Positions 25,401 to 34,234 are shown, counted from the stretch's first letter. The stretch: 64,000 nt of DNA from Fibrobacterota bacterium (GCA_016715065.1 JADKBN010000017.1:62001-126000); one strand, 5' to 3'. Program-made: numbers and translations. Notes: generated from the letters alone by a model not told the origin.

Positions 25401-25980
25401 AATCCACGCGCAGCGTTCGAAAAGAATCCAGGAAATCCAGCGGCGGAAATTGTCGCAGGCGAAGGGGGCAAAGGGGCTTCTGATCGTGAACACGGGGCCG
25501 GGCAAGGGGAAGACCTCGGCGGCGATGGGAATGGGGCTGCGGATCGCGGGCCACGGCAAGCGACTGGCGGTGGTCCAGTTCATCAAGTCGCGCGCGAGCG
25601 CCGAACGCGCGGTCCTCGGGGCCTTGCCCGGGGTGGAGTGGCAGGTGATCGGCGACGGTTTCACCTGGGACACGCAGGACCTGGAAGCGGACAAGGCCAC
25701 CGCCCGCCGAGGGTGGGATCAAGCCAGGAAGCATCTGTCGGATCCGGATGTGGCCATGGTGATCCTCGACGAATTGTGCATCGTCCTGGCCAAGGACTAC
25801 CTCCCGCTGGAGGATGTGCTCGGCGATCTGCGCGATCGTCCACCGTTCCAGCATGTCGTGGTGACAGGACGAGGTGCACCGGAAGGTCTGGTGGAGGCGG
25901 CCGACATGGTCAACGAGATGCGCGCGGTGAAGCATCCCTTCCAGGCGGGGATCGCAGCCCAGGCGGGGATCGAGTACTGA
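25390..25980 (+). CDS. cobO: corrinoid adenosyltransferase CobO/BtuR
   Basis: This 196-residue enzyme transfers the adenosyl group of ATP to Co(I) corrinoids. The reversed-type P-loop NTGPGKGKTSAAMGMGLR is at residues ~34-50, WDTQDLEAD and VILDELCIVLAKDYLPLEDV follow, and VVVTGRGAPEGLVEAADMVN is near the end. It closes the operon. The ATG has GGGGGAAG just upstream. Its partner genes for cobinamide and loop assembly (cbiB, cbiP, cobU/S/T) are not in the window. Confidence 0.95.
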   Translation: MDPEIHAQRSKRIQEIQRRKLSQAKGAKGLLIVNTGPGKGKTSAAMGMGLRIAGHGKRLAVVQFIKSRASAERAVLGALPGVEWQVIGDGFTWDTQDLEADKATARRGWDQARKHLSDPDVAMVILDELCIVLAKDYLPLEDVLGDLRDRPPFQHVVVTGRGAPEGLVEAADMVNEMRAVKHPFQAGIAAQAGIEY

Positions 25981-25999
25981 TCCCGCCTTGGGAGGGAAC

Positions 26000-26431
26000 C
26001 TATCGCTTTCCCTTCCTAGCCGGTGCTTTGCTACTCGCCGGTGCCGAGCACTTGGAGCAGAGACCCACCAACGTGAGCTCGTGCGACTCCACGCAGAATC
26101 CCTGCGGGAGGGAGTCGGTGTGCACATGCACCGGGCATCCTGCGAAGTCGGTAACCGTTGTGCAGGCACGGCATACGAAGTGGTGGTGATGGCCACGATC
26201 GGAGGATTCCCACTGGATCTCGCCGTCGGGAAGGGTCACCGGACGGATCTCCTTGGATTCTTCCAGCAGTCGCACGGTGCGGTACACCGTGGCGATGCCG
26301 ATCTTCCCGATTTCCGCCTGGGCGAGGTCGAGCAGCCTCTTTACGCCCAGCGGACCAGGAGCTTGGGCGAAGATCTGTTGGAGGATTTCGCGCTGGCGCG
26401 TGTTCCGTTGGCCGAGTTTGACTGTGTTCAT
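26000..26431 (-). CDS. Fur-family metalloregulator, probably Zur
   Basis: This 143-residue repressor has a winged-helix domain (RNTRQREILQQIF, then IGIATVYRTVRLLEESKEI) and a metal-binding domain with the HHHHFVCRAC site, a His-rich core (CPVHVHTDSL) and a terminal CSKC structural zinc site. The ATG at 26431 gives the normal family length; 52 upstream codons are not Fur-like. A zinc-sensing (Zur) role is inferred from the znu locus in the same window; Fur or PerR cannot be excluded by sequence. It converges with cobO 19 nt away. Confidence 0.88.
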   Translation of the reverse strand: MNTVKLGQRNTRQREILQQIFAQAPGPLGVKRLLDLAQAEIGKIGIATVYRTVRLLEESKEIRPVTLPDGEIQWESSDRGHHHHFVCRACTTVTDFAGCPVHVHTDSLPQGFCVESHELTLVGLCSKCSAPASSKAPARKGKR

Positions 26432-26589
26432 GGAAGGGTCAGGCAAAGATAGGTACCGCATGTGGTGAGCTGCCGCTTGCCGGATCTGTCCGATGCGTTC
26501 GGTGGTAGCTACCATTCCCGCCACGAAGTCCGTGTAGAAAACCGCTGCCCCAATGCAGGGCGCAACGGAAGGAAAACAGAGGAGCACTC

Positions 26590-27141
26590 ATGCAAAAGAT
26601 CACGTTGGCCTTGATGGGATTGTTGGCTTTGGCCGGATGCAAGAGCGATCCGACCGATCCGCTGGGCAAGGCTCTCCAGATCGGAATCCAGGCGGAAAAG
26701 GACATCGCCGCCAATCGCGCCGAGCAGGCGGCCACTACCGATGTGGCCAAATCGGTGGAACTGGGCAAGAAAGAGCACGTGATCATCGACAAGGCGATGG
26801 CCGACATCGAACAGGTGCTGGGAGGCAAGGGTAAGCGCCAGGCCGTCGCGGTGGGTGCCTCCACCGACAGTCTGCCGGTGAACTTCGTCCGGGGTTCGGT
26901 GGGAATCCCCGATTTCCACAAAGGCGAGTTCCGGATCAACCTGCAGATCGCCGGCACCAACAAGCGCCCCGTCCCCGATGGTTCGTTTTTCCAGTTGGTG
27001 GCTCTGGATGCCCAAGGCAAGGTGCTTTCCAGCAAGGACGCCAGCGTGGTGGATTCCCTCAAGCGTGGCGATACGCTCTATGCGGGCGGAATGTTCCGCG
27101 GGACGGAAATCGAAGGCGCTGCTTCCGTGGCCGCGCGCTGA
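26590..27141 (+). CDS. lipoprotein of unknown function
   Basis: This 183-residue protein has the lipobox LALAGC (Cys17). Residues ~25-80 are helical and charged. The C-terminal half looks like an immunoglobulin-type or FxLYD-like beta domain (EFRINLQIAGTNKRPVPDGS, FFQLVALDAQGKVLSSKDAS). AGAGGAG lies before the ATG. It diverges from the Fur gene over a 158-nt gap that could hold a regulated promoter. No family recognised. Confidence 0.75.
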   Translation: MQKITLALMGLLALAGCKSDPTDPLGKALQIGIQAEKDIAANRAEQAATTDVAKSVELGKKEHVIIDKAMADIEQVLGGKGKRQAVAVGASTDSLPVNFVRGSVGIPDFHKGEFRINLQIAGTNKRPVPDGSFFQLVALDAQGKVLSSKDASVVDSLKRGDTLYAGGMFRGTEIEGAASVAAR

Positions 27142-27155
27142 CAGAATCTGTTGAT

Positions 27156-27176
27156 CCGGACCGAATTCCCGTCCGG
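27156..27176. terminator. hairpin between convergent genes
   Basis: CCGGAC and GTCCGG pair around a 9-nt loop in the 36-nt gap between the lipoprotein gene and the convergent beta-helix gene. No U-tract. Confidence 0.4.
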
Positions 27177-27177
27177 G

Positions 27178-29766
27178 CTATCGGATGATCGCCACGGCTT
27201 GGGTGCGGTTCCCGGAGCTGGCCCAGATCACTCCCCGGGATGGGAGTCCGCAACGGGCCGTTCCTGTTGCGTCCGCAACGATCCGTGCCACGATGCGTCC
27301 CTGGGTGTTCCGCAAGACGACGGGTTCGCGGAGTCCACGAAAAACCAGCGTATGTCGGTCCCTCTCCAGACTCCAGCCCTGGGACGTCTTCGCGGCGGTC
27401 CGACTGCCGTCGCTTGAGCCATCGAATCGAAACAGTGCAAGACCTTGGTACGAACCTGGTTCCGAGGGGGCCGTCTCACGGCCCAGGACATCGATCCATG
27501 TTCCGGAGGGGGCTCCGGGGGATGGGATCGGAGAGCCCAGCAGAATGGCACTTCCAGACAGGGAATTGGCGAGTGCCTCGGGAACCGTGCGAAACGAAAC
27601 ATCGTCAAGCCAAAAGGCGCTTTCCGCGAAGGGTATCGTGAAATCGACGCGTGCCTTGGCATCCGCCAGGTTGGATCGGATCAGGAACACGTGCGAAGTC
27701 CAGAGCGTGTCCAGCAGCACGGTGGGAAGCTTGGCGAAAACGGCGTAGTCCGAATAGGACCGCCGGAAAATGGGGGCCAGCGGTTGGTTCACCCGAGTGC
27801 CCTTGGCCCAAAATCCCAAGCGCCAGAAATCGCCGACGGAGGTGGCGATCGCGCCGTTGGCGTTGGTGTACGCGCCGCCCTTCAGTGAATCCGTTCCGCT
27901 ACGCACGCGAAGACATTTTCCGGACACACAGGCCGAACCGCTGTCCAGGGAAAGTGTCGCGCCGGCCGGTCCGCCGGTCCATCCGATGCGGGTGGAATCG
28001 AATCCGAAATTCCGCAGTTGTTCGGGTCCCAGGGAAGGGTGGTTCACGCCGATGCGCTCCCGTTTCCACAGGAGCGTGCTGTCCAGGTCGCAGCGGACCT
28101 CCGCTCCCATGTCCCGGCAGGAGACGTTCCCCGACCATTCGGCCAATGGATCGCTTTGGGGACGGGTGATGTGGATTCGCTGGGGCTCCTGGCCTGCGAG
28201 GGACACGAACACGTTGTCTTCGATGCGGTTGCCGGTCATGTCCACCTGGCCAGCCAAGGTGTCGTGTTGCAAAAACATCTGGCAGGATCGGTTTCCATAC
28301 ACCAGATTGCCACGCACCCGGACGTTCTGGGTGTTGTGCAGGAAGATGCCGCAGTGGTTACCGATGGCGATGTTGCTATCCACGCGCATGTCGTGGGATC
28401 CATCGTCCAGGTAGATCCCTTGGAAGGCCGGATAATACCTGCGAACCCCGGAAGGGGCGCCGACGGCGTCCCTCACGATGTTGTGTCGGATGGCGCTTTG
28501 CGCCGAGCCCACGTTGGGGAATTTCCCCGCCCAGGTGTGGATCGTGCCGCAGTCTTCGGTGGTCATGCAGCTGTGCGACAGGTGGTTGGAGTCGATCTCG
28601 CTGGCCACACCCTTGAAGGTGATGGCGTTGAGCCCGCTGGAATCGACCACGTTTTTCCGCACGATGGTGGAATCCCCGTTGGTTTCGAGTGCGGCACCAT
28701 TGCAGCACCCCGTACCCAGGCCATCGGGGCCAAGCCAATCCTGCATCCCGGTGCGCGAAATGCGATTTCCGTACAGAATTTGTCGTGGTCCCGTGGAGAC
28801 GATGGACTTGCCGTTGGCGCCGAGGATGCGGGAGGAACGGGTCTCGCCACGTCGCCCGTTCATCTGGATGCCCACCAGTCCGGGATATCGGATGTCGAGA
28901 TCGTGCAGCCGGATTCCCGTACCGTCGAACCACACTCCTTTCTGGGTGGTGCCTTGGACCGAGATTCCCGAGACTTCGAGGTAGTTGGATCCCCGGAGGT
29001 CGATCCCGACATCTCGCACGCTCGCTTCCACTTCCACCGCGGACTTCCCGAAGGGGTCGCTCCAATGGACCATGCTGTCTGCGGCGGATTGGTACCATCC
29101 GCCCCCGGACCGGAAAGCCGCTTCGTGGTTGGCCAGATAGAATCGCACGCTGTCGAGCTTGTAGACCATCTTGCCGTCCAGGACCAATCTCCCTCCCATG
29201 CCCTCCCGGATCCGGTGCGTCTCGAGGGTCCATTGGGCCGATCGCATCAGGATGGAAGCACCGGTCCAATCGGTGTTGGCCAGTCCGGCGCAACGCAGGG
29301 CGGTATCGCCCTCCAACGCGTCCGCCACAAGCCAGCCCGTATCCGGGTAGCGCGCCATCGGCAGGGGGATTCCGTCCAGGTACACCCCTTGGATCCGCGC
29401 TTGTGCCTTTGCCGAGCGGACACCTCCCGAGGCGGGGGACTGGAGCGAATTCGATCCGAGAACCAAGGGTGCCTTCGAGCCAGGTCCGTAGGGCCCCACG
29501 ACGATGGGCGCCGCAGGCGTCCCCAAAGCGGATAGACGCAACGTCTCACGCCAAATTCCGTCACGTGCAAGATGCACCGAGTCGCCGGGCTTGATCGCGA
29601 CCGTCCCCAGACGGGCCAACGTCTTCCAGGGGCTGCTGGGAGACGTTCCGCTCCAGGAGTCGTCTCCTGCGGTGGGGTTCAGGAAGTAGCTGGCCGCCAG
29701 TATGGAAGGACCGCCGGGCAGGAGGGACAGGATCCCAAGAAACATCAGGATACGGGGGGTGGCCAT
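27178..29766 (-). CDS. large secreted right-handed beta-helix protein
   Basis: This 862-residue protein has a signal peptide ending about residue 25 (SILAAS). YFLNPTAGDDSWSGTSPSSP-WKTL is the N-terminal cap typical of DUF1565/pectate-lyase-fold proteins. Residues ~230-560 contain many beta-helix coils (GIRLHDLDIRYPGLVGIQMN, AIGNHCGIFLHNTQNVRVRG). Residues ~590-740 resemble a carbohydrate-binding jelly-roll (GAYTNANGAI, FWLDDVSF). The last ~70 residues look like a C-terminal sorting or surface-attachment domain. It probably acts on or binds a polysaccharide outside the cell; catalytic residues cannot be assigned. Confidence 0.85.
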   Translation of the reverse strand: MATPRILMFLGILSLLPGGPSILAASYFLNPTAGDDSWSGTSPSSPWKTLARLGTVAIKPGDSVHLARDGIWRETLRLSALGTPAAPIVVGPYGPGSKAPLVLGSNSLQSPASGGVRSAKAQARIQGVYLDGIPLPMARYPDTGWLVADALEGDTALRCAGLANTDWTGASILMRSAQWTLETHRIREGMGGRLVLDGKMVYKLDSVRFYLANHEAAFRSGGGWYQSAADSMVHWSDPFGKSAVEVEASVRDVGIDLRGSNYLEVSGISVQGTTQKGVWFDGTGIRLHDLDIRYPGLVGIQMNGRRGETRSSRILGANGKSIVSTGPRQILYGNRISRTGMQDWLGPDGLGTGCCNGAALETNGDSTIVRKNVVDSSGLNAITFKGVASEIDSNHLSHSCMTTEDCGTIHTWAGKFPNVGSAQSAIRHNIVRDAVGAPSGVRRYYPAFQGIYLDDGSHDMRVDSNIAIGNHCGIFLHNTQNVRVRGNLVYGNRSCQMFLQHDTLAGQVDMTGNRIEDNVFVSLAGQEPQRIHITRPQSDPLAEWSGNVSCRDMGAEVRCDLDSTLLWKRERIGVNHPSLGPEQLRNFGFDSTRIGWTGGPAGATLSLDSGSACVSGKCLRVRSGTDSLKGGAYTNANGAIATSVGDFWRLGFWAKGTRVNQPLAPIFRRSYSDYAVFAKLPTVLLDTLWTSHVFLIRSNLADAKARVDFTIPFAESAFWLDDVSFRTVPEALANSLSGSAILLGSPIPSPGAPSGTWIDVLGRETAPSEPGSYQGLALFRFDGSSDGSRTAAKTSQGWSLERDRHTLVFRGLREPVVLRNTQGRIVARIVADATGTARCGLPSRGVIWASSGNRTQAVAIIR

Positions 29767-29774
29767 ATCGAACC

Positions 29775-29805
29775 ATTATAGCACCGGTGCGGGTCCGTGG
29801 TTCAA
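29775..29805 (-). promoter_or_regulatory. promoter of the beta-helix gene, leaderless-type
   Basis: On the minus strand TTGAAC (29805-29800), a 19-nt spacer and a perfect TATAAT (29780-29775) lie directly before the ATG at 29766. Transcription would begin within about 1-3 nt of the start codon, and no ribosome site is present, so the mRNA may be leaderless. Confidence 0.5.
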
Positions 29806-29895
29806 GGAAGACGCTGCGGGACTTTCTATCATCCTTGCTCGATCTGCCCTGCAGCCAGGCTGAGGGCTTGTAACCCATTGCAAGGATTCCATCCC

Positions 29896-30996
29896 ATGAC
29901 TCGCCTCTTCGAACCGCTCTCCGTCGGTGGAGTCCGGTTGCCCAACCGCATCGCCGTTTCGCCCATGTGCACCTATTCCAGCCCAGGCGAGGGCCGCGCG
30001 GTGGATTTCCACATGGTCCACCTGGGTGCCCTGGCCATGGGCGGAGCGGGTCTGGTGGTCCAGGAGGCGACGGGAGTGCTGCCCGAGGGTCGGATCACCC
30101 CGGCTTGCCTCGGGATCTGGAGCGATGAGCACGTACCTGCCTTTGCGAGGATCGTGAACGCGATCCACGCTGGTGGTGCGGCGGCGGGCATCCAGTTGGC
30201 CCACGCGGGTCGCAAGGCGTCGACCTGGCCATTCGGCGCCGGGGTGGGGACCATGCCAGCCGATCGCGGCGGATGGGGTCCGGTGGGGCCTTCGGCGGTT
30301 TCGTTCGGGCCGGGACACCTCGAGCCCCATGCCTTGGAAGCATCCGAGATCGAATCCGTGGTGCGGGCATTCCGGGAGGCCGCGCGGCGGGCAGTGCAGG
30401 CCGGGTACGACGTGGTGGAGGTGCATGCAGCGCACGGCTACCTGTTGCACCAATTTTTGTCTCCGCTTGCCAACCACCGGACGGACTCCTATGGAGGCGC
30501 CTTCGAGGCCCGGTCGAGGTTGGTTTTGGAAGTGGTCCGTGCCGTGCGCGAGGTGGTTCCGACCTCGAAAGCTCTGCTGGTACGTGTTTCCGCCACCGAC
30601 TGGGTGGAGGGCGGTTGGAGCCTGGAGGAAACCGCTCGGCTAGCCAAGATTTTCGCCACCGAAGGAGTGGATCTGGTGGATGTCTCTTCCGGAGGGATGG
30701 TTCCCGATGCGAAGGTGGCGATCGGCCCCCTCTACCAGGTTCCTTTTTCCGAACGGATCCGTCGGGAATCGGGATTGCCTGTGGGAGCCGTGGGAATGGT
30801 GACAACGCCGATTCAGGCCCGGGAAATTCTCTCCAACGACCAGGCGGACCTGGTGTTTTTGGGGCGAGCCCTTTTGCAGGACCCCTATTGGCCCGTCCAT
30901 GCGGCACAAGCCCTGGGGGAGCAGGGCCAGTGGCCACCCACACACCTGCGTGGCGCTCCTGCCGGGGCGGTGGCTAGGCGGGCCTTCGGGGCCTGA
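29896..30996 (+). CDS. NADPH-dependent flavin oxidoreductase, OYE/YqjM-NamA type
   Basis: This 366-residue FMN enzyme reduces activated C=C bonds. It is a TIM barrel with the YqjM-type N-terminus (NRIAVSPMCTYSS, Cys at about residue 26), substrate-anion His residues in VVEVHAAHGYLLHQFLSP, the following NHRTDSYGG, and the FMN-phosphate region DLVFLGRALLQDPYWP. The ATG at 29896 has AAGGA upstream; 33 upstream codons are discarded as unlike the family. It stands alone. Natural substrate unknown. Confidence 0.92.
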   Translation: MTRLFEPLSVGGVRLPNRIAVSPMCTYSSPGEGRAVDFHMVHLGALAMGGAGLVVQEATGVLPEGRITPACLGIWSDEHVPAFARIVNAIHAGGAAAGIQLAHAGRKASTWPFGAGVGTMPADRGGWGPVGPSAVSFGPGHLEPHALEASEIESVVRAFREAARRAVQAGYDVVEVHAAHGYLLHQFLSPLANHRTDSYGGAFEARSRLVLEVVRAVREVVPTSKALLVRVSATDWVEGGWSLEETARLAKIFATEGVDLVDVSSGGMVPDAKVAIGPLYQVPFSERIRRESGLPVGAVGMVTTPIQAREILSNDQADLVFLGRALLQDPYWPVHAAQALGEQGQWPPTHLRGAPAGAVARRAFGA

Positions 30997-31016
30997 GGGG
31001 CGGATCCCCTCCTTTT
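30995..31016 (+). terminator. weak intrinsic terminator after the flavin oxidoreductase
   Basis: GAGGGG and CCCCTC pair around a 5-nt loop directly at the stop codon, followed by CTTTTGC. Confidence 0.45.
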
Positions 31017-31125
31017 GCTGGAGCGTCCGGTGAATTAATCTTTGCAGGTCCCTCTGCCGGAGAAGGGACTTGGCGAGCGGATCCCCTGACGCCAAAACAC
31101 CTCGCTTTTCCGTGGGAAGTTCCAA

Positions 31126-31755
31126 ATGGCCGTCAATCTGAAGAAGGGCGAAAAGCTCAGTCTTTCGAAATCCACCAGCTCGCTTTCCAAAATCACCATT
31201 GGACTGGGTTGGGACATCGCTCCCCGCAAGGTCGGGTTCCTCCAAAAACTCTTCGGGGGAGCCCCGGAAGATTACGATCTGGATGCGGTGGCGTTTCTGC
31301 TGGGTGCCAACGGGAAAGTCAACAACCTTGGCGACCGCTCCACCCTCAAGGGGTCGGACGTGGTGTTTTTCAACCACATGCACCACCCCTCGGGCAAAAT
31401 CTGGCTCACCGGCGACAACCGCACCGGTGCCGGCGAAGGCGACGACGAACAGATCATCGTCAACCTCGCCGAAATGCCCGCCCAATACGAGAAGATCGCC
31501 ATCGCGGTGTTCATCTACCAAGGTCGCTCCAAGGCCCAGACCTTCTCCGGAGTCCAGAACGCCTTCGTGCGTGCGGTGGACGCGGGCAACGTGGAGCTGG
31601 CCCGGTTCAGCCTCAGTGCCTCGCCGGAAACGGCCGACAAATGTTCGCTGTTGTTCGCGGAGATCGTGCGCAACGGCTCCGAGTGGGAATTCCAAGCCAA
31701 CGGCCAGGCCTACTCCAGCGACAACATCATCGATCTGCTCCAGCGTTACATCTGA
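31126..31755 (+). CDS. terD: TerD-family calcium-binding stress protein (first copy)
   Basis: This 209-residue protein has the TerD fold: MAVNLKKGEKLSLSK, GLGWDIA, YDLDAVAFLLG, WLTGDNRTGAGEGDDEQI (the acidic calcium-binding loop) and AFVRAVD. It is longer than the usual ~190 because of an insert near residue 38 (KVGFLQKLFGGAPEDYD). It probably acts in the cytoplasm or at the membrane in tellurite/oxidative stress response. The second TerD follows after 180 nt with its own promoter. Confidence 0.92.
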   Translation: MAVNLKKGEKLSLSKSTSSLSKITIGLGWDIAPRKVGFLQKLFGGAPEDYDLDAVAFLLGANGKVNNLGDRSTLKGSDVVFFNHMHHPSGKIWLTGDNRTGAGEGDDEQIIVNLAEMPAQYEKIAIAVFIYQGRSKAQTFSGVQNAFVRAVDAGNVELARFSLSASPETADKCSLLFAEIVRNGSEWEFQANGQAYSSDNIIDLLQRYI

Positions 31756-31809
31756 GCAGTGTCCCGCAAACCGGGTCGTCACAACTTGGTCACAGCCGCA
31801 GGCCCTCGC

Positions 31810-31853
31810 TTGACGTTGTTGAGCAAGCCGTGATAGATTCCACTCTCGTACGA
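31810..31853 (+). promoter_or_regulatory. promoter of the second terD with palindromic site
   Basis: TTGACG (31810), an 18-nt spacer and TAGATT (31834-31839) form a sigma-70-like promoter, followed at 31844-31853 by the palindrome CTCGTACGAG, near the expected start of transcription. The palindrome may be an operator. Confidence 0.4.
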
Positions 31854-31935
31854 GTGCGCCCCGGGGGTGAATCCCCATCCTGCGCGGGCGCGATCGTTTC
31901 TAACCACCATCTGCTGCGATCGATGCGGAGGAACC

Positions 31936-32511
31936 ATGGCGATTGAACTTCAAAAGGGCGGCAACGTCAACCTGAACAAGGAAGCTCCCGGCCTCAAGAG
32001 GATCCATCTTGGACTGGGCTGGGATGTGCGCGCCTCCGATGGCGCCGCGTTCGACCTCGATGCGTCCGCTTTCCTTCTGACCGCTACGGGCAAAGTGCGC
32101 GGCGACCACGACTTCATCTTCTACAACCAGCCCAAGTCGGCGGAAGGCGCCGTGGAACACCAGGGCGACAACCGCACCGGTGCAGGCGATGGCGACGACG
32201 AAGTCGTGATCATCGACCTGGCCAAGGTTCCCGCCGATGTGGACAAGGTCGCCGTGTGCGTGACCATCCACGACGCGGAAGCCAAGCGTCAGAATTTCGG
32301 CATGATCGCCAAGGCGTATGTCCGCTGCCTGAATGCCGACTCCAACGCGGAGATCGTCCGGTACGACTTGTCCGAAGATTACAGCGTCGAAACCGCTCTG
32401 ACCTTCGGCGAAATCTACCGCAACGGCACCGACTGGAAGTTCCGCGCCGTCGGGCAGGGATTTGCGGGCGGACTGGGCGCGCTGGCGAAGAGTTTCGGCG
32501 TCGCCATCTAA
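31936..32511 (+). CDS. terD: TerD-family calcium-binding stress protein (second copy)
   Basis: This 191-residue protein is a standard TerD: MAIELQKGGNVNLNKEAPGL, LGLGWDVRASDG, FDLDASAFLLT, HQGDNRTGAGDGDDEVVIID and AYVRCLN. The ATG follows GGAGG at 5 nt. It lacks the insert of the first copy. It ends just before a strong terminator that partly separates it from the AIM24/biosynthetic genes. Confidence 0.95.
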   Translation: MAIELQKGGNVNLNKEAPGLKRIHLGLGWDVRASDGAAFDLDASAFLLTATGKVRGDHDFIFYNQPKSAEGAVEHQGDNRTGAGDGDDEVVIIDLAKVPADVDKVAVCVTIHDAEAKRQNFGMIAKAYVRCLNADSNAEIVRYDLSEDYSVETALTFGEIYRNGTDWKFRAVGQGFAGGLGALAKSFGVAI

Positions 32512-32518
32512 GTGACTT

Positions 32519-32557
32519 CGCCTCTTCCGGGATTCCTTCCGGAAGAGGCGTCTTTTT
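32519..32557 (+). terminator. intrinsic terminator after terD
   Basis: CGCCTCTTCCGG pairs with CCGGAAGAGGCG (12 bp, 8-nt loop) and is followed by TCTTTTTCTC. This is the best intrinsic terminator in the window. Downstream genes may need read-through or their own promoter. Confidence 0.85.
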
Positions 32558-32588
32558 CTCATCCACTTCTCCACCGGAGTCTCCTTTC

Positions 32589-33293
32589 ATGCCGACCTTC
32601 TCGATCATTGGTGAAGACGATCCCTTCCTCCACGCCTCCCTTGCACAGGGCGAATCCATCTGGTGCGAATCCGATGCGATGGTGATGATGGAAGCAAATC
32701 TCGACTTGACCGGTCGCATGCAGGGCGGCGTCATGCAGTCGCTGTTTCGACGGCTGACCAATGGCGAATCGTTTTTCCAGCAGTGCATCAAGGCCGAACG
32801 CGGACCTGGCGATTGCCTGCTTTCTCCCACCTTGCCAGGAGCGGTGCAAATCCTGGATGTGGGCGCTCGCCAATATTGCCTGGCAGACGGGGCCTATGTG
32901 GCCGCTAGCTCCGACGTGCAGGTGACCGCCAAGATGCAAAGCATCGGCAACGCCCTGTTCGCGGGATCAGGTGGATTCTTTATCGGGGAGACTTCCGGAA
33001 AGGGTCAGTTGGTGGTTTCCGGATTCGGTTCGGTGTTCACGCTGGACGTCGTGCCGGGCAAGGAGATCGTGATCGACAACGGCCATGTGGTGGCCTGGGA
33101 TCGCACCCTTCAATACCGCATCTCCGCCTCCACGAATCAAAACGCGGGAATGCTCGGGAACTTGATGAACTCGGTGACCAGTGGCGAAGGCATGGTGCTG
33201 CGGTTTTCCGGCCAGGGCAAGGTCGTGGTCTGTTCGCGCAACCGGGGCAGCTTCGTCACCTGGTTGGCATCCAAGATCTCGCCGCGCTCGTGA
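32589..33293 (+). CDS. AIM24/TIGR00266 family protein
   Basis: This 234-residue beta-rich protein shows the AIM24 pattern: AQGESIWCESDAMVMMEAN, LSPTLPGAVQILDV, SGGFFIGETSGKGQLVVSGF, and VIDNGHVVAWDRTLQYRIS. AIM24-like proteins often accompany TerD genes. It is presumably cytoplasmic or membrane-associated; its activity is unknown. Its stop overlaps the GTG start of the CitE-like gene, so it belongs to the biosynthetic operon. Confidence 0.88.
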   Translation: MPTFSIIGEDDPFLHASLAQGESIWCESDAMVMMEANLDLTGRMQGGVMQSLFRRLTNGESFFQQCIKAERGPGDCLLSPTLPGAVQILDVGARQYCLADGAYVAASSDVQVTAKMQSIGNALFAGSGGFFIGETSGKGQLVVSGFGSVFTLDVVPGKEIVIDNGHVVAWDRTLQYRISASTNQNAGMLGNLMNSVTSGEGMVLRFSGQGKVVVCSRNRGSFVTWLASKISPRS

Positions 33294-34234
33294 GCGGTGC
33301 CAGCAACGGGGCGACGTTCGATCCGCACGAGCCGATTCTCGACGCCCGCCAGGTCGGGGCCTGCCTGTACGTGCCGGCCGTGCGAGACCTCGACGCGGTC
33401 GTGCGGGGCGAGCGACTCGCGGAGATCGCCTCGGTCATTTTTTGTACCGAAGATTCGATCGACGAATCCGATCTGCCGCGCGCGCTGGAGAACCTGCGCT
33501 GCGCCCTGGCCCGACTGGAACCCATCCCCGACCGTTACCGGTTCGTGCGGGTGCGCAACCCCTGGGTGCTGGACCGGGTGCTGGAAATGCCGGGATCGGA
33601 GCGTTTGTCCGGGTTCGTGCTACCCAAGGTCCACGCCGGGAACTTTCCCGAGTACTGGTCCCGGCTGGAACACACCTCGCACGCCTTCATGCCCACCTTG
33701 GAAACCCGCGAAGCCTTCAGCGAAGCGGCGATGGTGGCCTTGCGCGAAAAGCTCTCTGACGACAAAATACGTCAACGCGTGACGTGCCTGCGGATCGGAG
33801 GCAACGACCTCCTGTCGCTTCTGGGGTTGCGCCGACCTCGCGGCAAGACCGTCTACCAGACGCCCGTGGGAGATGTGATCGCCCGCCTGGTGACGTGGTT
33901 TCGGCCTTGGGGTTTCCAACTGGCCGCCCCGGTCTTCGAGTACCTGGACGATGCGGGGACCCTCGCGGAGGAATTGGAGATCGATCGCGACTGGGGGCTT
34001 TGCCCCAAGGCGGCGATCCATCCCGACCAGGTGGCCCGCATCGAGGAATTCTACCGTGTGCACCGCTCCGAACTGGATGCGGCGGTGCGCATTCTGGAGG
34101 CCGGATCGCGCGCCGTGTTCCGGTTCCAGGATTCGATGTGCGAGCCGGCCACCCATCTCAACTGGGCGCGAACGGTGGTGATGGCCGCGGACCGGTTCGG
34201 TACGCGGACCGCCGACCCCGCCGACGCTGCCTGA
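33290..34234 (+). CDS. CitE-like aldolase/lyase of the Ter biosynthetic cluster
   Basis: This 314-residue TIM-barrel protein belongs to the HpcH/HpaI (citrate-lyase beta) superfamily. Visible are ACLYVPAVRDLDAVV, VIFCTEDSIDESDLPRALEN (an acidic Mg site), FVLPKVHAGNF, FMPTLETREAFSE, CLRIGGNDLLSLLGLRR and the C-terminal WGLCPKAAIHPDQVARIEEF. This form is typical of Ter-linked operons. It probably forms or breaks a C-C bond in the unknown metabolite. It starts with GTG in the AIM24 stop. Confidence 0.88.
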   Translation: MSGASNGATFDPHEPILDARQVGACLYVPAVRDLDAVVRGERLAEIASVIFCTEDSIDESDLPRALENLRCALARLEPIPDRYRFVRVRNPWVLDRVLEMPGSERLSGFVLPKVHAGNFPEYWSRLEHTSHAFMPTLETREAFSEAAMVALREKLSDDKIRQRVTCLRIGGNDLLSLLGLRRPRGKTVYQTPVGDVIARLVTWFRPWGFQLAAPVFEYLDDAGTLAEELEIDRDWGLCPKAAIHPDQVARIEEFYRVHRSELDAAVRILEAGSRAVFRFQDSMCEPATHLNWARTVVMAADRFGTRTADPADAA

